A program made the position numbers and the translations under genes. A stretch of DNA of 64,000 bases from Jiangella anatolica. GTDB lineage: Bacteria > Actinomycetota > Actinomycetes > Jiangellales > Jiangellaceae. The notes under the pieces are model-generated. The model saw only the letters and a program-made list of their open reading frames with translations, made no database searches and was not told the DNA's origin. The stretch covers positions 24,686 to 88,685 of the forward strand of contig NZ_POTW01000018.1 of NCBI RefSeq assembly GCF_003236295.1, in the 5' to 3' direction. How positions within the stretch are numbered: the stretch's first letter is position 1; the number at the start of each line of letters is the position of its first letter. This document shows positions 26,627 through 34,821 of the stretch, piece by piece.

Positions 26627-27634
26627 ATGACCGACGCTGGAGCGCTGGGCGCCGACGAGGCCGGGTTCATCGCGGCGCTCCGCTCCGGCGATCCGGCGCG
26701 GTTCGCGCTCGTCACCGAGCGCCACCGGCGTGAGCTGCAGGTGCACTGCTACCGGATGCTCGCGAACTACGAGGACGCCCAGGACATGACGCAGGAGACG
26801 TTCCTGCGAGCGTGGAACAAGCGCGAGTCGTTCAAGGGCCATGCCGCGCTGCGGACCTGGCTGTACCGGATCGCGACTAACGTCTGCCTCGACTTCCTGG
26901 ACAAGCGCAACAACCGCACACCCGTGCCGTCCGAGCTGCCGGACTCCGCCTCCGAGGTGCTGTACCTGCAGCCGTACCCGGACCGGATGCTCCCCGAGGA
27001 CCCGCAGGAATCGGTGGTGGCGCGGGAGACGATCGAGCTGGCGTTCATCGTCGCCGTCCAGCACCTGCCGCCGCGGCAGCGGGCGGTGTTCATCCTGCGC
27101 GATGTCCTCGGCTGGCCGGCGTCGAAGGCCGCCGAGGTCCTGGAGCTGACGGTCGCGTCGGTGACCAGCGCACTGCAGCGGGCGCGCGTGACGATGCGCG
27201 AGCAACTGCCCGGCCGCCGCCTGGACTGGCGCAGCCCCGCCACCCACGAGCTGTCGAGCGACGAGCGCGGCGTGGTGAAGTCCTACATCGACGCCCACGA
27301 GCGCAACGACCTCGACGCGCTCATGTCGCTGCTGCGCGACGACCTGAGCTTCGCGATGCTGCCCGAGATGGGCACCGTGAGGCTGACGGCCAAGGAGGCG
27401 GTGGACGGCTGGGTCTCCGGTGGGCTGTTCCAGCGTGGCCACGACGACTGGCGCGGGATCACCACGACGGTCAACCGCATGCCTGCCGCCGCGCTGTACC
27501 TGCGCACCCCCGACGACCCGGAGTACCGGCTGTTCGCCATCGCGGTCCTGCACATCGTCGACGGGAAGATCGCCGAGCTCACCGGGTTCGACGCCACCGG
27601 CCAACCATGGCTGGACCTGCCCCCGGCACTGTGA
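26627..27634 (+). CDS. ECF RNA polymerase sigma factor with SnoaL-like C-terminus
   Basis: 335 residues from the ATG at 26627. Region 2 is YEDAQDMTQETFLRAWNKRE with RTWLYRIATNVCLDFLDKR. Region 4 is LPPRQRAVFILRDVLGWPASKAAEVL. The last ~120 residues (VVKSYIDAHERNDLDALMSL onwards) form a SnoaL/NTF2-like domain, as in SigG/SigJ-type ECF factors. No anti-sigma gene is adjacent, so the fused domain may regulate activity. It sits inside the cluster of DHFR-like genes. Confidence 0.9.
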   Translation: MTDAGALGADEAGFIAALRSGDPARFALVTERHRRELQVHCYRMLANYEDAQDMTQETFLRAWNKRESFKGHAALRTWLYRIATNVCLDFLDKRNNRTPVPSELPDSASEVLYLQPYPDRMLPEDPQESVVARETIELAFIVAVQHLPPRQRAVFILRDVLGWPASKAAEVLELTVASVTSALQRARVTMREQLPGRRLDWRSPATHELSSDERGVVKSYIDAHERNDLDALMSLLRDDLSFAMLPEMGTVRLTAKEAVDGWVSGGLFQRGHDDWRGITTTVNRMPAAALYLRTPDDPEYRLFAIAVLHIVDGKIAELTGFDATGQPWLDLPPAL

Positions 27635-27667
27635 CCGCAGCGCCACGGGCGCCGGGGGCAGGTTCCC

Positions 27668-28255
27668 TCAGCGCTTCGTCTCGTAGTGGGTCAGCAGGAC
27701 ACCGCCGGGAAATGCTCGTGTCTGGACCAGGTTCAGGTTCACCCAGCTGTCCAGCGCGGTGAAGAACGGCGTGCCGCCGCCCACCAGCACCGGATAGGTG
27801 ACCAGCACGTACTCGTCGATCAGCCCGGCTCGCATGGCCGCCGCGGCGAGTGTGGCGCCCACGATGTCCATCGAGCCGCCGTCCTCGGCCTTGAGCCGGG
27901 CGATCTCGGCGACCGCGTCGCCGGTGACCAGGCGGGTGTTCCAGTCGACCTTGTCGATCGTCGAGGAGAACACCACCTTCGGCAGGTCCCGCCAGCGGTC
28001 GGCGAACTCGATCTCCGCCGGTGTGGCGCCGGGCCGCTGGTCGGCGGTCGGCCAGTGGGAACTCATCGCCTCCCACAGCTTGCGCCCGTACAGCGCCAGG
28101 CCCGTCGTCGCCACCCGGTCGGACCAGAACTGGAACAGCTCGTCGCTCGACGACGAGTCCGGTCCATCACCACCCCCACTCCAGCCGAGGTCGTCGCCGG
28201 GCGCGGCGGTGTAGCCGTCCAGGGTCACATTCATGGCGAAGATCAGTTTCCGCAT
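27668..28255 (-). CDS. Dihydrofolate reductase family protein, copy 2
   Basis: 195 residues from the ATG at 28255. MRKLIFAMNVTLDGYTAAPG, LYGRKLWEAMSSHWP, VGATLAAAAMRAGLIDEY and PVLVGGGTPFF are the RibD/DHFR-fold signatures. More divergent from copies 1, 4 and 5. Convergent with the sigma factor gene. Confidence 0.87.
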   Translation of the reverse strand: MRKLIFAMNVTLDGYTAAPGDDLGWSGGGDGPDSSSSDELFQFWSDRVATTGLALYGRKLWEAMSSHWPTADQRPGATPAEIEFADRWRDLPKVVFSSTIDKVDWNTRLVTGDAVAEIARLKAEDGGSMDIVGATLAAAAMRAGLIDEYVLVTYPVLVGGGTPFFTALDSWVNLNLVQTRAFPGGVLLTHYETKR

Positions 28256-28337
28256 CGTGCCAGCCTCTCGTGAGTCGATCTCACACATACAGACGGCCAC
28301 GGCGCGGAAACCTGATCGGTGGCCACCGTGCTCGTCC

Positions 28338-28922
28338 TCAGTGGCGGACGCGGTAGCGCAGGTGAGTGGCCTCCGGCGTGTCGATGACCCGTTCGATCTC
28401 CAGCTGCACGCGCGCCGGCAGCAGGTCGATCAACCGCCGGCCGCCGCCGAACAGGACCGGGACGAGGTGGAGCTGGATCACGTCCAGCACTCCCGCCTCG
28501 AGTGCTGCCTGCGCGGTGCGGGCGCCGATCACGTGCACGTTCCGGTCGCCGGCGGCGGCCTTCGCCTGCGCCATCGCGCTCTCGATGCCGTCGGTCACGT
28601 AGGTGATCAGCGGGTAGTCCGCGACGGCCGGGGGTGCGGGCCGGTGGCTGAGCACGAAGACGCGGACGCCGTCACCGTGGTGGACACCGCCCCAGTGCTC
28701 GGCGTGCTCCGCGGTGCGCCGGCCCGACACCACCGCGCCGGCCGCGAGGATCTCGCCCATCAGCTCGCCCGCCGGCCCCGTCTCCTGGAACCCGCCCTCC
28801 GGTGTGAGGCCCCAATCGTGCAACGTGAATCCGTCGCCGCCGGGGTTGTTCGGGTCGTCGTCGTTCGGTCCCGCGACGTAGCCGTCGACCGACATCGACA
28901 TGTCCAGGACAGCCAGTCCCAC
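28338..28922 (-). CDS. Dihydrofolate reductase family protein, copy 3
   Basis: 194 residues from the GTG at 28922, which has a GGAGG site five bases upstream. LDMSMSVDGYVAGPNDD, VSGRRTAEHAEHWGG, HVIGARTAQAALEAGVLDVI and VPVLFGGGRRLID show the family fold. Likely NADPH-dependent reductase; substrate unknown. Confidence 0.87.
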   Translation of the reverse strand: MGLAVLDMSMSVDGYVAGPNDDDPNNPGGDGFTLHDWGLTPEGGFQETGPAGELMGEILAAGAVVSGRRTAEHAEHWGGVHHGDGVRVFVLSHRPAPPAVADYPLITYVTDGIESAMAQAKAAAGDRNVHVIGARTAQAALEAGVLDVIQLHLVPVLFGGGRRLIDLLPARVQLEIERVIDTPEATHLRYRVRH

Positions 28923-28964
28923 TGCGACCTCCAAGGGTCTCGATCCGGATGCGCGTGGACCGAG

Positions 28965-29549
28965 TCAACCACGAGCCGGCCGGTACATCTGGAGCGTGAT
29001 GCCCTTCGGGAAGGCGCGCGACTCGACCAGGTCCAGCGCGAGCCGCGGGCCGTCGGCCGGGAGCAGCCGCGTGCCCCGGCCGACGATCACCGGGACGACG
29101 AGCAGGTTCAGCTCGTCGACGAGGTCGTTCGCGAGCAGCCATCGTGTCAGGGCGCCACTGCCGTGCACCTGCAGCTCCCCGCCCGGCGCGGCCGCCAGCT
29201 CACGGACGGCGGCCGCTCCGGACACGACGGTCGCGGGCGCCCATCCCGGGTCGGTGAGCGTGGAGGACGCGACGTACTTGCGCCGCGTGTTCAGCGCCCG
29301 TCCGATGCGGCTGTCCGCCATCTGCTCGATCGCGCCCCAGGTGCCGGCGAAGAACTCGTAGGTCCGCCGGCCGAACAGGAACGCGTCGGCGCGCTCGTAC
29401 ACCTCGTCGACGTAGCCGTGCGCCTCGTCGTCGAACAGCGGCAAAGCCCAGCCGCCGCGCTCGAACCCGGGGTCGAGGTCGGGATGTGTGCCGCCGTTGG
29501 CCTGCATCACGCCGTCGACGCTGACCTGGATCGTAGCCGTGAGCTTCAT
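28965..29549 (-). CDS. Dihydrofolate reductase family protein, copy 4
   Basis: 194 residues. MKLTATIQVSVDGVMQANGG, FLFGRRTYEFFAGTW, GSGALTRWLLANDLVDELN and VIVGRGTRLLP closely match copies 1 and 5. Its ATG lies two bases after the stop of copy 5, so the pair is one transcript and probably a tandem duplication. Confidence 0.9.
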   Translation of the reverse strand: MKLTATIQVSVDGVMQANGGTHPDLDPGFERGGWALPLFDDEAHGYVDEVYERADAFLFGRRTYEFFAGTWGAIEQMADSRIGRALNTRRKYVASSTLTDPGWAPATVVSGAAAVRELAAAPGGELQVHGSGALTRWLLANDLVDELNLLVVPVIVGRGTRLLPADGPRLALDLVESRAFPKGITLQMYRPARG

Positions 29550-29551
29550 GA

Positions 29552-30157
29552 TCAGCTCCCCGCGTACTGCGGCCGGCCGGCCGGTCGGTAGACGTGCGCG
29601 GTGATGCCGTTGGAGAAGGCGCGCGACTCGGCCAGCTCCAGCGCCGCGTCCGGGCCGGACTCCGGGAACAGCCGCTGCCCCTGGCCGACGACCACGGGGT
29701 AGGTCAGCAGCGTGATCTCGTCGACCAGCCGGTGCTCGAGCAGCCAGCGGGCCAGTTCGCCGCTGCCGTGCACCTCCAGCTCGCCGCCGGGCCGGGCCTT
29801 CAGCTCCCGGATCGACGCGACGTCGCCGGGCACCACAGTGGTGTTCGCCCAGGCGGGGTCGGTGAGCGTGGCCGACGTGACGTACTTGGGCCGGGTGTTC
29901 AGCGCCGTCCAGATCGGGCTGTCGCCCGGGTCGGCCCACGTCCCCCAGGAGCCGGCGAAGATCTCGTACGTCCGCCGGCCGAGCAGGAAGGCGTCGGCGC
30001 GAGCGAAGATCTGCTCCAGGTACCCCTTGCCCTCGCCGCCGAACAGCGGCAGCGCCCAGCCGCCGCGCTCGAAGCCGCCCCGGCGGTCCTCGTCGGCCCC
30101 GCCGAGCCCCTGCATCACGCCGTCGACGGACACGTGCGTGGTGATGGTCAGCCTCAT
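29552..30157 (-). CDS. Dihydrofolate reductase family protein, copy 5
   Basis: 201 residues. MRLTITTHVSVDGVMQGLGG, LLGRRTYEIFAGSWG, GSGELARWLLEHRLVDEIT and VVVGQGQRLFP; it ends AGRPQYAGS, nearly the same ending as copy 1. First gene of the copy 5-copy 4 pair. Confidence 0.9.
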   Translation of the reverse strand: MRLTITTHVSVDGVMQGLGGADEDRRGGFERGGWALPLFGGEGKGYLEQIFARADAFLLGRRTYEIFAGSWGTWADPGDSPIWTALNTRPKYVTSATLTDPAWANTTVVPGDVASIRELKARPGGELEVHGSGELARWLLEHRLVDEITLLTYPVVVGQGQRLFPESGPDAALELAESRAFSNGITAHVYRPAGRPQYAGS

Positions 30158-30236
30158 GATGTGGTTCCCTCTCGTCGTGGCGCCCCTCGCGGGCGTCCCT
30201 CACCCCTGCCACGAACGCGGGGACCTCATTTCGACA

Positions 30237-30971
30237 TCACGACCGCCGGCGGAGCCAACTTTTCTTCGGCGGCGCGGTGAGCCGCAGGTTCTGCTTCGCC
30301 TCGGAGGCGACTACCGGATGCCGCGAGTCGGCCACCCGCTGCCAGACCCGGCGGGCGCTGTCGGTGTCGCCGCCCTCGTGCAGCAGCTTGCCCAGGTGCA
30401 CGCCGGCGAGCGGGCCGTACTCGGGATGGCCGGAGTCGACGGCGGACTTCCACGCCGTGTAGGCGCCCTGCCGGTCGCGAGCGGTGTAGAGCAGCTCCAG
30501 CCCGAGGTCGTGCGCGGCCTTCGGCGCGTACAGCACGTGCCTGGAGTCGATGACCTGCTGGAACGCCGCTCGCGCGCCGTCGACGTCCGAGCGAGACAGC
30601 AGCAGCTCGGCCAGCAGCAGGCCGGCCTCGGGCGCGCGGTCCGGATGCCCCGACGTCGCCGCCGCCCGCCACGCGGCCTCCGCGCCGTCGTCGTCGCCGA
30701 GGTGTTGCAGGACGCGGCCGAGCACCGTCAGCGCCCGCCCGTTGTCCGGCGGCGACGCGGCCGCGACGCCCTCGTCGATCAGCGCCCGCCCGCCGTCGGC
30801 GTCGCCCGACGACATCACCAGGACGCCGAGCAGCGCCTTCGACTCCGACACGGCCGCCGGCACGCCCGACGCGATCGCCTGCGCGAACAGCGCCCGGGCC
30901 TCGTCCTCGCGGCCGGCCTCGGCCAGCCCGTCGGCCCGGTCGACCAGCGTCATCGGATCCAGATCGCTCAC
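30237..30971 (-). CDS. Tetratricopeptide-like repeat protein
   Basis: 244 residues from the GTG at 30971 (ATG at 30953 is an alternative). Repeated helical units of 34-36 residues are visible (EAGREDEARALFAQAIASG, HLGDDDGAEAAWRAAATSG, RSDVDGARAAFQQVIDS, RQGAYTAWKSAVDSG, GGDTDSARRVWQRVADS). Such TPR/Sel1-like arrays mediate protein contacts. It ends with basic WLRRRS. No signal peptide. Confidence 0.8.
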   Translation of the reverse strand: MSDLDPMTLVDRADGLAEAGREDEARALFAQAIASGVPAAVSESKALLGVLVMSSGDADGGRALIDEGVAAASPPDNGRALTVLGRVLQHLGDDDGAEAAWRAAATSGHPDRAPEAGLLLAELLLSRSDVDGARAAFQQVIDSRHVLYAPKAAHDLGLELLYTARDRQGAYTAWKSAVDSGHPEYGPLAGVHLGKLLHEGGDTDSARRVWQRVADSRHPVVASEAKQNLRLTAPPKKSWLRRRS

Positions 30972-31098
30972 CTCGCCGACCCAACCCGACGAAGGCGAAC
31001 GGCAGACGAACGAGCGGCGACGATCACCCTCTGGACGGAGTGCGCCCGGCCCGGCCAGGATGATCGCGACCCGGTGCCACGCTTGCGAAGGAGCCGAC

Positions 31099-31293
31099 AT
31101 GACCGTTCTCGCCGACCTGCTCGCCGCCGTCGCCGGTGGGCGGATCGAGGTGCTCGACCTGACCGCGCCGCTGAGCGAGCGGACGCCGATCCTCAAGCTG
31201 CCCGAGCCGTTCGGCCAGACGGTCCCGTTCCAGCTGCACGAGATCAGCCGCTACGACGACCGAGGCCCGGCCTGGTACTGGAACAACAGGTAG
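31099..31293 (+). pseudogene. Cyclase-family (kynurenine formamidase-like) gene, 5' fragment cut by phage integration
   Basis: Only 64 codons remain. TVLADLLAAVAGGRIEVLDL, PLSERTPILKLPEPFG and RYDDRGPAWYWNN are the normal N-terminus of actinobacterial cyclase-family proteins. Intact members continue with the metal-binding HTGTHxDAPxH region. Here the frame meets a stop two codons after WYWNN, and phage DNA with an integrase follows at once. The 3' part should lie at the right prophage junction outside the window. Confidence 0.85.
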
Positions 31294-31296
31294 CCG
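31280..31296. other. Presumed attL junction
   Basis: Homology to cyclase-family proteins stops at codon 62 (WYWNN), placing the left phage-host junction close to 31288. The core should be a string shared with attR; GGTACTGGAACAAC is the best local candidate but cannot be confirmed from one end. Confidence 0.55.
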
Positions 31297-31312
31297 GGAG
31301 CCTCGCCACAGT

Positions 31313-31348
31313 TTGCAATGCTCATCACCAGTGTGTACGTTTGCAAAC
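31313..31348 (+). promoter_or_regulatory. Integrase operon promoter with GTTTGCAAAC operator
   Basis: -35-like TTGCAA (31313-31318), 17-base spacer and -10-like TACGTT (31336-31341). The perfect palindrome GTTTGCAAAC (31339-31348) covers the expected start point, and a half copy, GTTTGCAA, overlaps the -35 (31311-31318). This layout suggests repressor-controlled integrase expression. Confidence 0.55.
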
Positions 31349-31372
31349 TATGGCCACGAGAGGAGCCCGCCA

Positions 31373-31732
31373 ATGCCCGTGTTCAGTTCCCGAGGAGTCA
31401 CCTGGAGCGGCTACAAGACCGAGCTGTGCTCGGTCCTCGGCTGCTTGAAACTGTTCTCCAACACCCGAGCCGGCGACGCCCACCGCGTGGGCGAGCACGG
31501 CGTCACGGAGGGTCCGGATCGCAGGCGCTGCCTCACAACCGAGGAGATGCTGGCGAAGTCCATCGAGAAGGGGTCTCGCAAGGGCGAGCCCTTCTATCGC
31601 ACTCGAATCAACCCCTGGGGCCACGAAGTCTGGTCCATCAATGTCCCCGATGCCCGCTGGGACGTGCAGCGTCAGTTCGTGGAGGCGTCCCTGGGCACCC
31701 CCCTGGGCACGGAGACCGGGGAGGCTGCGTGA
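31373..31732 (+). CDS. Small phage protein, possible zinc-binding (FDXHR-like) protein
   Basis: 119 residues. The motif run CSVLGCLKLFSNTRAGDAHR followed by RRCLTTEEM resembles the Cys/His pattern of actinophage FDXHR-type putative zinc-binding proteins, though the spacing is loose. ATG 31373 has an AGAGGAG site. The stop overlaps the integrase GTG (GTGA). As the first gene of the integrase operon it could be an accessory or directionality factor; this is not shown. Confidence 0.6.
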   Translation: MPVFSSRGVTWSGYKTELCSVLGCLKLFSNTRAGDAHRVGEHGVTEGPDRRRCLTTEEMLAKSIEKGSRKGEPFYRTRINPWGHEVWSINVPDARWDVQRQFVEASLGTPLGTETGEAA

Positions 31733-32751
31733 CCACGAACTCGACCCGTTTGGACGAAGCCATCGAACAGTGGCTCGCAAGCCGCAAGGCGCAGGGCATC
31801 CGGTCGGGCCTCGCCAACGACCGGTCCACGCTCCTCAACTTCCTCACGGTCGTCGGGAACATCTACCCGAAGTCGATCACTCCACGCCACATCGACATGT
31901 GGCTCGAAGCCAACGCCGAGAAGTGGCAGGCGAGTAGTCGCAAGGTCAACATCCATCGCCTGAGCGCGTTCCAGGAATGGTGCCGAGACCGCAACCTGAT
32001 GCCCAGGAACGTGGACGTCCTGAAGGGACGTCGCAAGGTCAAGGTCCCCAGGAAGCGCCGGCCCAGGGTTCCCAAGGAGGAGTTCGCCGAGATCCTCGAC
32101 CGAGCCAGGGTGCCAAGGGATCGCATCATGCTGGCCCTGGGGTTGTTCCTCATGGTCCGGGCCAACGAGATGGTGCGCATCCAGTGGGGCCACGTCGGCG
32201 ATCACCACATCCTTGTCGACCGGTCGAAGACCGGCGACTACACCGACGAGCTACCCATCGGCCCGGACCTCGCTGAGGAGCTGGCAAGGTGGCGACGCGA
32301 AGTCTGCGTGCGCATGGGCGTCACAGCGCCAGGCCCCCGTTGGTACATCGTGTGCCAGATGCTGGCCCCAACGGAGCGCAACGACGAGGGCCAGTGGACG
32401 CGCAACACGAACTGGACCCTGCGCCCGGACGAGCCGCTGCGTCGGCCGCTGGTCAGGGTCAAGAACCTTCTGCGCATGGTTGGCATCGAGGAGCCAGGGA
32501 CTGGCATGCACACGCTCCGCCGTAGCGGAGCGCGAGCCCTCCTGGAGCAACTCCTGGCCGAGGGCATGGGTGACGGTGCCGTGCTCGTGGTGCAGAACAT
32601 GCTGGGCCACGAGGGGCCGGACATGACGTTGAAGTATGTCGGCTGGGAGACGGGCCGGGCCATGCGGGACAAGGTGGTGCTCGGTCGGCGTATCATTCCT
32701 GTTGACAGTGGGGGCGACGTCATCGAGCTGAGGCAGCGTGGCAGTGGTTGA
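31729..32751 (+). CDS. Tyrosine recombinase / phage integrase
   Basis: 340 residues from the GTG at 31729. The N-terminal SAM-like core-binding domain (about 5-95) is followed by a catalytic domain with Arg144 (LMVRANEMVR), Lys167 (DRSKTGDY), His261 and Arg264 (HTLRRSG), His294 (MLGHEG) and nucleophile Tyr303 (LKYVGW). It catalyses site-specific integration and excision and lies 440 bases inside the left junction, as expected. Confidence 0.95.
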   Translation: MTTNSTRLDEAIEQWLASRKAQGIRSGLANDRSTLLNFLTVVGNIYPKSITPRHIDMWLEANAEKWQASSRKVNIHRLSAFQEWCRDRNLMPRNVDVLKGRRKVKVPRKRRPRVPKEEFAEILDRARVPRDRIMLALGLFLMVRANEMVRIQWGHVGDHHILVDRSKTGDYTDELPIGPDLAEELARWRREVCVRMGVTAPGPRWYIVCQMLAPTERNDEGQWTRNTNWTLRPDEPLRRPLVRVKNLLRMVGIEEPGTGMHTLRRSGARALLEQLLAEGMGDGAVLVVQNMLGHEGPDMTLKYVGWETGRAMRDKVVLGRRIIPVDSGGDVIELRQRGSG

Positions 32752-32944
32752 GCGCAAGGTGTTGTACTGCGATCTCTGTAGCGAGATGCCGGCGGTCCGA
32801 GTGGTCATCACGATCGGGGACGACAAGGGCGCCAAGGACCTCTGCGAGAAGTGCCGGGAGCCAGCTCAGACCCTGCTGGACCGCTTCCAGAGCAAGAGCA
32901 GCGCTGGTACCGTCAGCTTCGCAGACGTCAAGCACGAGCTTTGA
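32738..32944 (+). CDS. Small zinc-ribbon-like phage protein
   Basis: 68 residues with two CxxC knuckles, YCDLC near residue 12 and LCEKC near residue 38, likely one zinc site, then a helical tail. GTG start at 32738 (or 32744) overlapping the integrase end by 14 bases. Function unknown. Confidence 0.7.
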   Translation: MAVVERKVLYCDLCSEMPAVRVVITIGDDKGAKDLCEKCREPAQTLLDRFQSKSSAGTVSFADVKHEL

Positions 32945-32965
32945 CCTGTACCGCCGGGGGGCGAG

Positions 32966-33130
32966 ATGGAGAAGTTCATCAGGTTCGCAGGAGCTGGGGT
33001 CTGCGTGATCGTGGCTCTGGCACTCTGGGCCACGGACGCCGACACACAGACGAGGTTCGTCACCGCTGGCCTGACGGTGGGGATCCTGGGCTTGATCGCC
33101 TACGTCACCAGGCCACGCCAACGGGTCTAG
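32966..33130 (+). CDS. Small two-helix membrane protein
   Basis: 54 residues: MEKFIRFAGAGVCVIVALAL begins the first transmembrane helix, and FVTAGLTVGILGLIAYV is the second, joined by a short polar loop and ending RPRQRV. The ATG follows a run of G (GGGGGGCGAG). Position between the integrase group and a terminator suggests expression in the lysogen. Function unknown. Confidence 0.6.
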   Translation: MEKFIRFAGAGVCVIVALALWATDADTQTRFVTAGLTVGILGLIAYVTRPRQRV

Positions 33131-33139
33131 AAATGCAAA

Positions 33140-33190
33140 GAGCGCCCCGCCCCCTCCAGGCCAGGAAGCCGAGGTGGGGGCGGGGCGCTC
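33140..33190. terminator. Strong bidirectional terminator-like hairpin
   Basis: Perfect 15-base arms GAGCGCCCCGCCCCC (33140-33154) and GGGGGCGGGGCGCTC (33176-33190) with a 21-base loop, between the convergent integrase-group and endonuclease genes. Confidence 0.8.
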
Positions 33191-33191
33191 G

Positions 33192-33572
33192 TCAGTCGAG
33201 ATATCTGATTGCGGAGCGGAGCAAGGCAACACTGTCCTTGAAGCAGCCTAGGCCAACGTTGCAGGCGTTGCAGAGCACGCCGCGAAGCTCGTTCGTTGTG
33301 TGGCAGTGGTCGATCCGACCACGCTTCTCGTTTACCGGAGTCGAGCAAATGGCACAGACGCCGGCCTGAGTGATCATCTCTGCGCGCTCGTCTGCGGTGA
33401 GTCCGTGATGCCGGCTCCTCTTGTTCCCCTTGGACCCTCGTTGCTTCCGGACCGCGTTGGAGCACCTCCAGGACCCGTGCTTCTGCGTCAACCGCACGGG
33501 TCCGCAGCTTCGACAAACGCCTACTCGCCGTTCTGGATCTTTCTCCAGCATGCGATGGACATGAGGGGGCAA
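33192..33572 (-). CDS. HNH endonuclease, recombination endonuclease VII family
   Basis: 126 residues. CAIC at 73-76 and CNAC at 101-104 form the zinc site around the active motif DHCHTTNELRG (88-98), with NVGLGCFKDS following: the endonuclease VII/HNH arrangement. An extra CRSCG near residue 20 may bind a second zinc. The T4 relative resolves branched DNA during packaging. TTG start at 33572, or ATG at 33551. It is separated from the lysis genes by 188 bases. Confidence 0.88.
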   Translation of the reverse strand: MPPHVHRMLEKDPERRVGVCRSCGPVRLTQKHGSWRCSNAVRKQRGSKGNKRSRHHGLTADERAEMITQAGVCAICSTPVNEKRGRIDHCHTTNELRGVLCNACNVGLGCFKDSVALLRSAIRYLD

Positions 33573-33672
33573 CGCGCTTAGATCCTTCGCTGGGGGCTTG
33601 TCAGGGGCGGGGCTTCTCTGTATGGTGCTTGATCACGGCGGAGGCACATCAACACCGGGCCATACGCCGGGA

Positions 33673-33718
33673 CCCGGGCACGGGGAACCTGCATAGTGTT
33701 TCTTGGCCCGTGCCTGGG
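33673..33718. repeat. Inverted repeat between lysis genes and endonuclease gene
   Basis: Arms CCCGGGCACGGG and CCCGTGCCTGGG (one G-T pair), 22-base loop, followed by TTTCTT on the + strand. It may be a terminator for the late leftward transcript or a structural element. Nothing else is seen in 33573-33760. Confidence 0.45.
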
Positions 33719-33760
33719 TTTCTTGCTGTGGTAGATCATGCACATCCTGGGATGTGGACG

Positions 33761-33934
33761 TTACTCCACTTCACCAAGCTCGATGTTGGGGATGGCGGCG
33801 GTGGCCACGGCGGTGGCACCGACCGCAACCAGGGTGACCCACAGGGGCAGCTCAGCAGCAGCCACCAGGGCCGTGGCGGTCACGCCGACAAGCGACGCGA
33901 TGGCCTTCAGGTAACGCAGGGCAGTGACGAACAT
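33761..33934 (-). CDS. Small membrane protein, holin candidate
   Basis: 57 residues: MFVTALRYLKAIASLVGVTA enters the first hydrophobic helix, and LWVTLVAVGATAVATAAI is the second; the end is acidic (NIELGEVE). Its ATG shares one base with the endolysin stop (TGATG), so translation is coupled. Size, topology and position fit a holin, but no family match is recognised. Confidence 0.65.
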   Translation of the reverse strand: MFVTALRYLKAIASLVGVTATALVAAAELPLWVTLVAVGATAVATAAIPNIELGEVE

Positions 33935-34821
33935 CAGGCAGCCTCTCCAACGGTAAAGCGGACGTCCTTGAAGACGTCCTCGATGTCAGCTCGGGACAGG
34001 GTTCCGCCGGACGCTTGGACCTGGAGCAGTCGCTCCACCAGGACGGCGGTGTTGGCGGGGATGATTTGGCGGTTGGCGGCACTGTTCACGGCCGCGTTGT
34101 AGGCGTGGTCGGTGACCTTGTCGAGCCTCGGCCCGAGGTTGTTGATCACTCGGTCGGAGATCACGCCACGGGAGTTGGTGACGTTGTCTCCGACATTGCC
34201 GACCTGCTCGCGGACGCCAGCGATGGCCTCCAGGATGTCTTCGTACTGGGACACGGTGAACAGCTCTCCTGTGTCGGGAAGGGTTTCGCCGGCCAGCGCT
34301 CTGGCACGAGCAATGACTGCGGGAACCTGCTTGATCTTGGCGGCGCCGGGGCACACCTTGCCGTAGGCGTTGGACCACTTCTCTCCGCCGTCGACCCGGT
34401 AGGGGTCGACGCCCAGGCGGTGATAGCCAACGCCCTTGGTGGTGGGCTTCGAGTCCGGCATCTGAACCAGCGGAATGCCGTGGGTCTGATTGGCCCACGC
34501 ACAGATCTTTGCCAGCGACTCGACCTGAGCAGCAGTCCAGGGCTCCGAGTCGGCGTTCCTGACGCCGCCCTGAGTCTCTACGGAGATCAGGCTCTTGTTG
34601 CCGTAGAGGTTTGCCGGCGCCTGGTACTTGGTATCCACGTACTGCTCGACTGTGCCGTCCTTGCGGACGTAGAAGTGCGAACAGACAGCGGCACCAGAGA
34701 AGAAGCTGTACAGCGAGGAACCCTCACTGACTGCTACGTGAAGACAGACGCCGCGTCTGATAAGCAGCGGCGTCCTGAACTTGGTGATTTCCTTGCGAAT
34801 GGCGCCTGGATACCAGGCCAT
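33934..34821 (-). CDS. Endolysin, N-acetylmuramoyl-L-alanine amidase
   Basis: 295 residues. The Amidase_2/PGRP-like catalytic domain has zinc ligands His28 (CLHVAVSEG), His134 (GYHRLGVDP) and Cys157 (KVCPGA), with a conserved SVETQGG segment around residue 80. The remaining ~110 residues (after ALAGETLPDTGE) are helical and repetitive, probably cell-wall or multimerisation region. It is flanked by two tiny membrane-protein genes that overlap it by one base each. Confidence 0.9.
   Translation of the reverse strand: MAWYPGAIRKEITKFRTPLLIRRGVCLHVAVSEGSSLYSFFSGAAVCSHFYVRKDGTVEQYVDTKYQAPANLYGNKSLISVETQGGVRNADSEPWTAAQVESLAKICAWANQTHGIPLVQMPDSKPTTKGVGYHRLGVDPYRVDGGEKWSNAYGKVCPGAAKIKQVPAVIARARALAGETLPDTGELFTVSQYEDILEAIAGVREQVGNVGDNVTNSRGVISDRVINNLGPRLDKVTDHAYNAAVNSAANRQIIPANTAVLVERLLQVQASGGTLSRADIEDVFKDVRFTVGEAA

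Noticed and set aside
33629..34102. Rightward 157-codon frame opposite the lysis genes
   Set aside because: Runs antisense to the holin candidate and amidase; Gly/His-rich shadow without a ribosome site.
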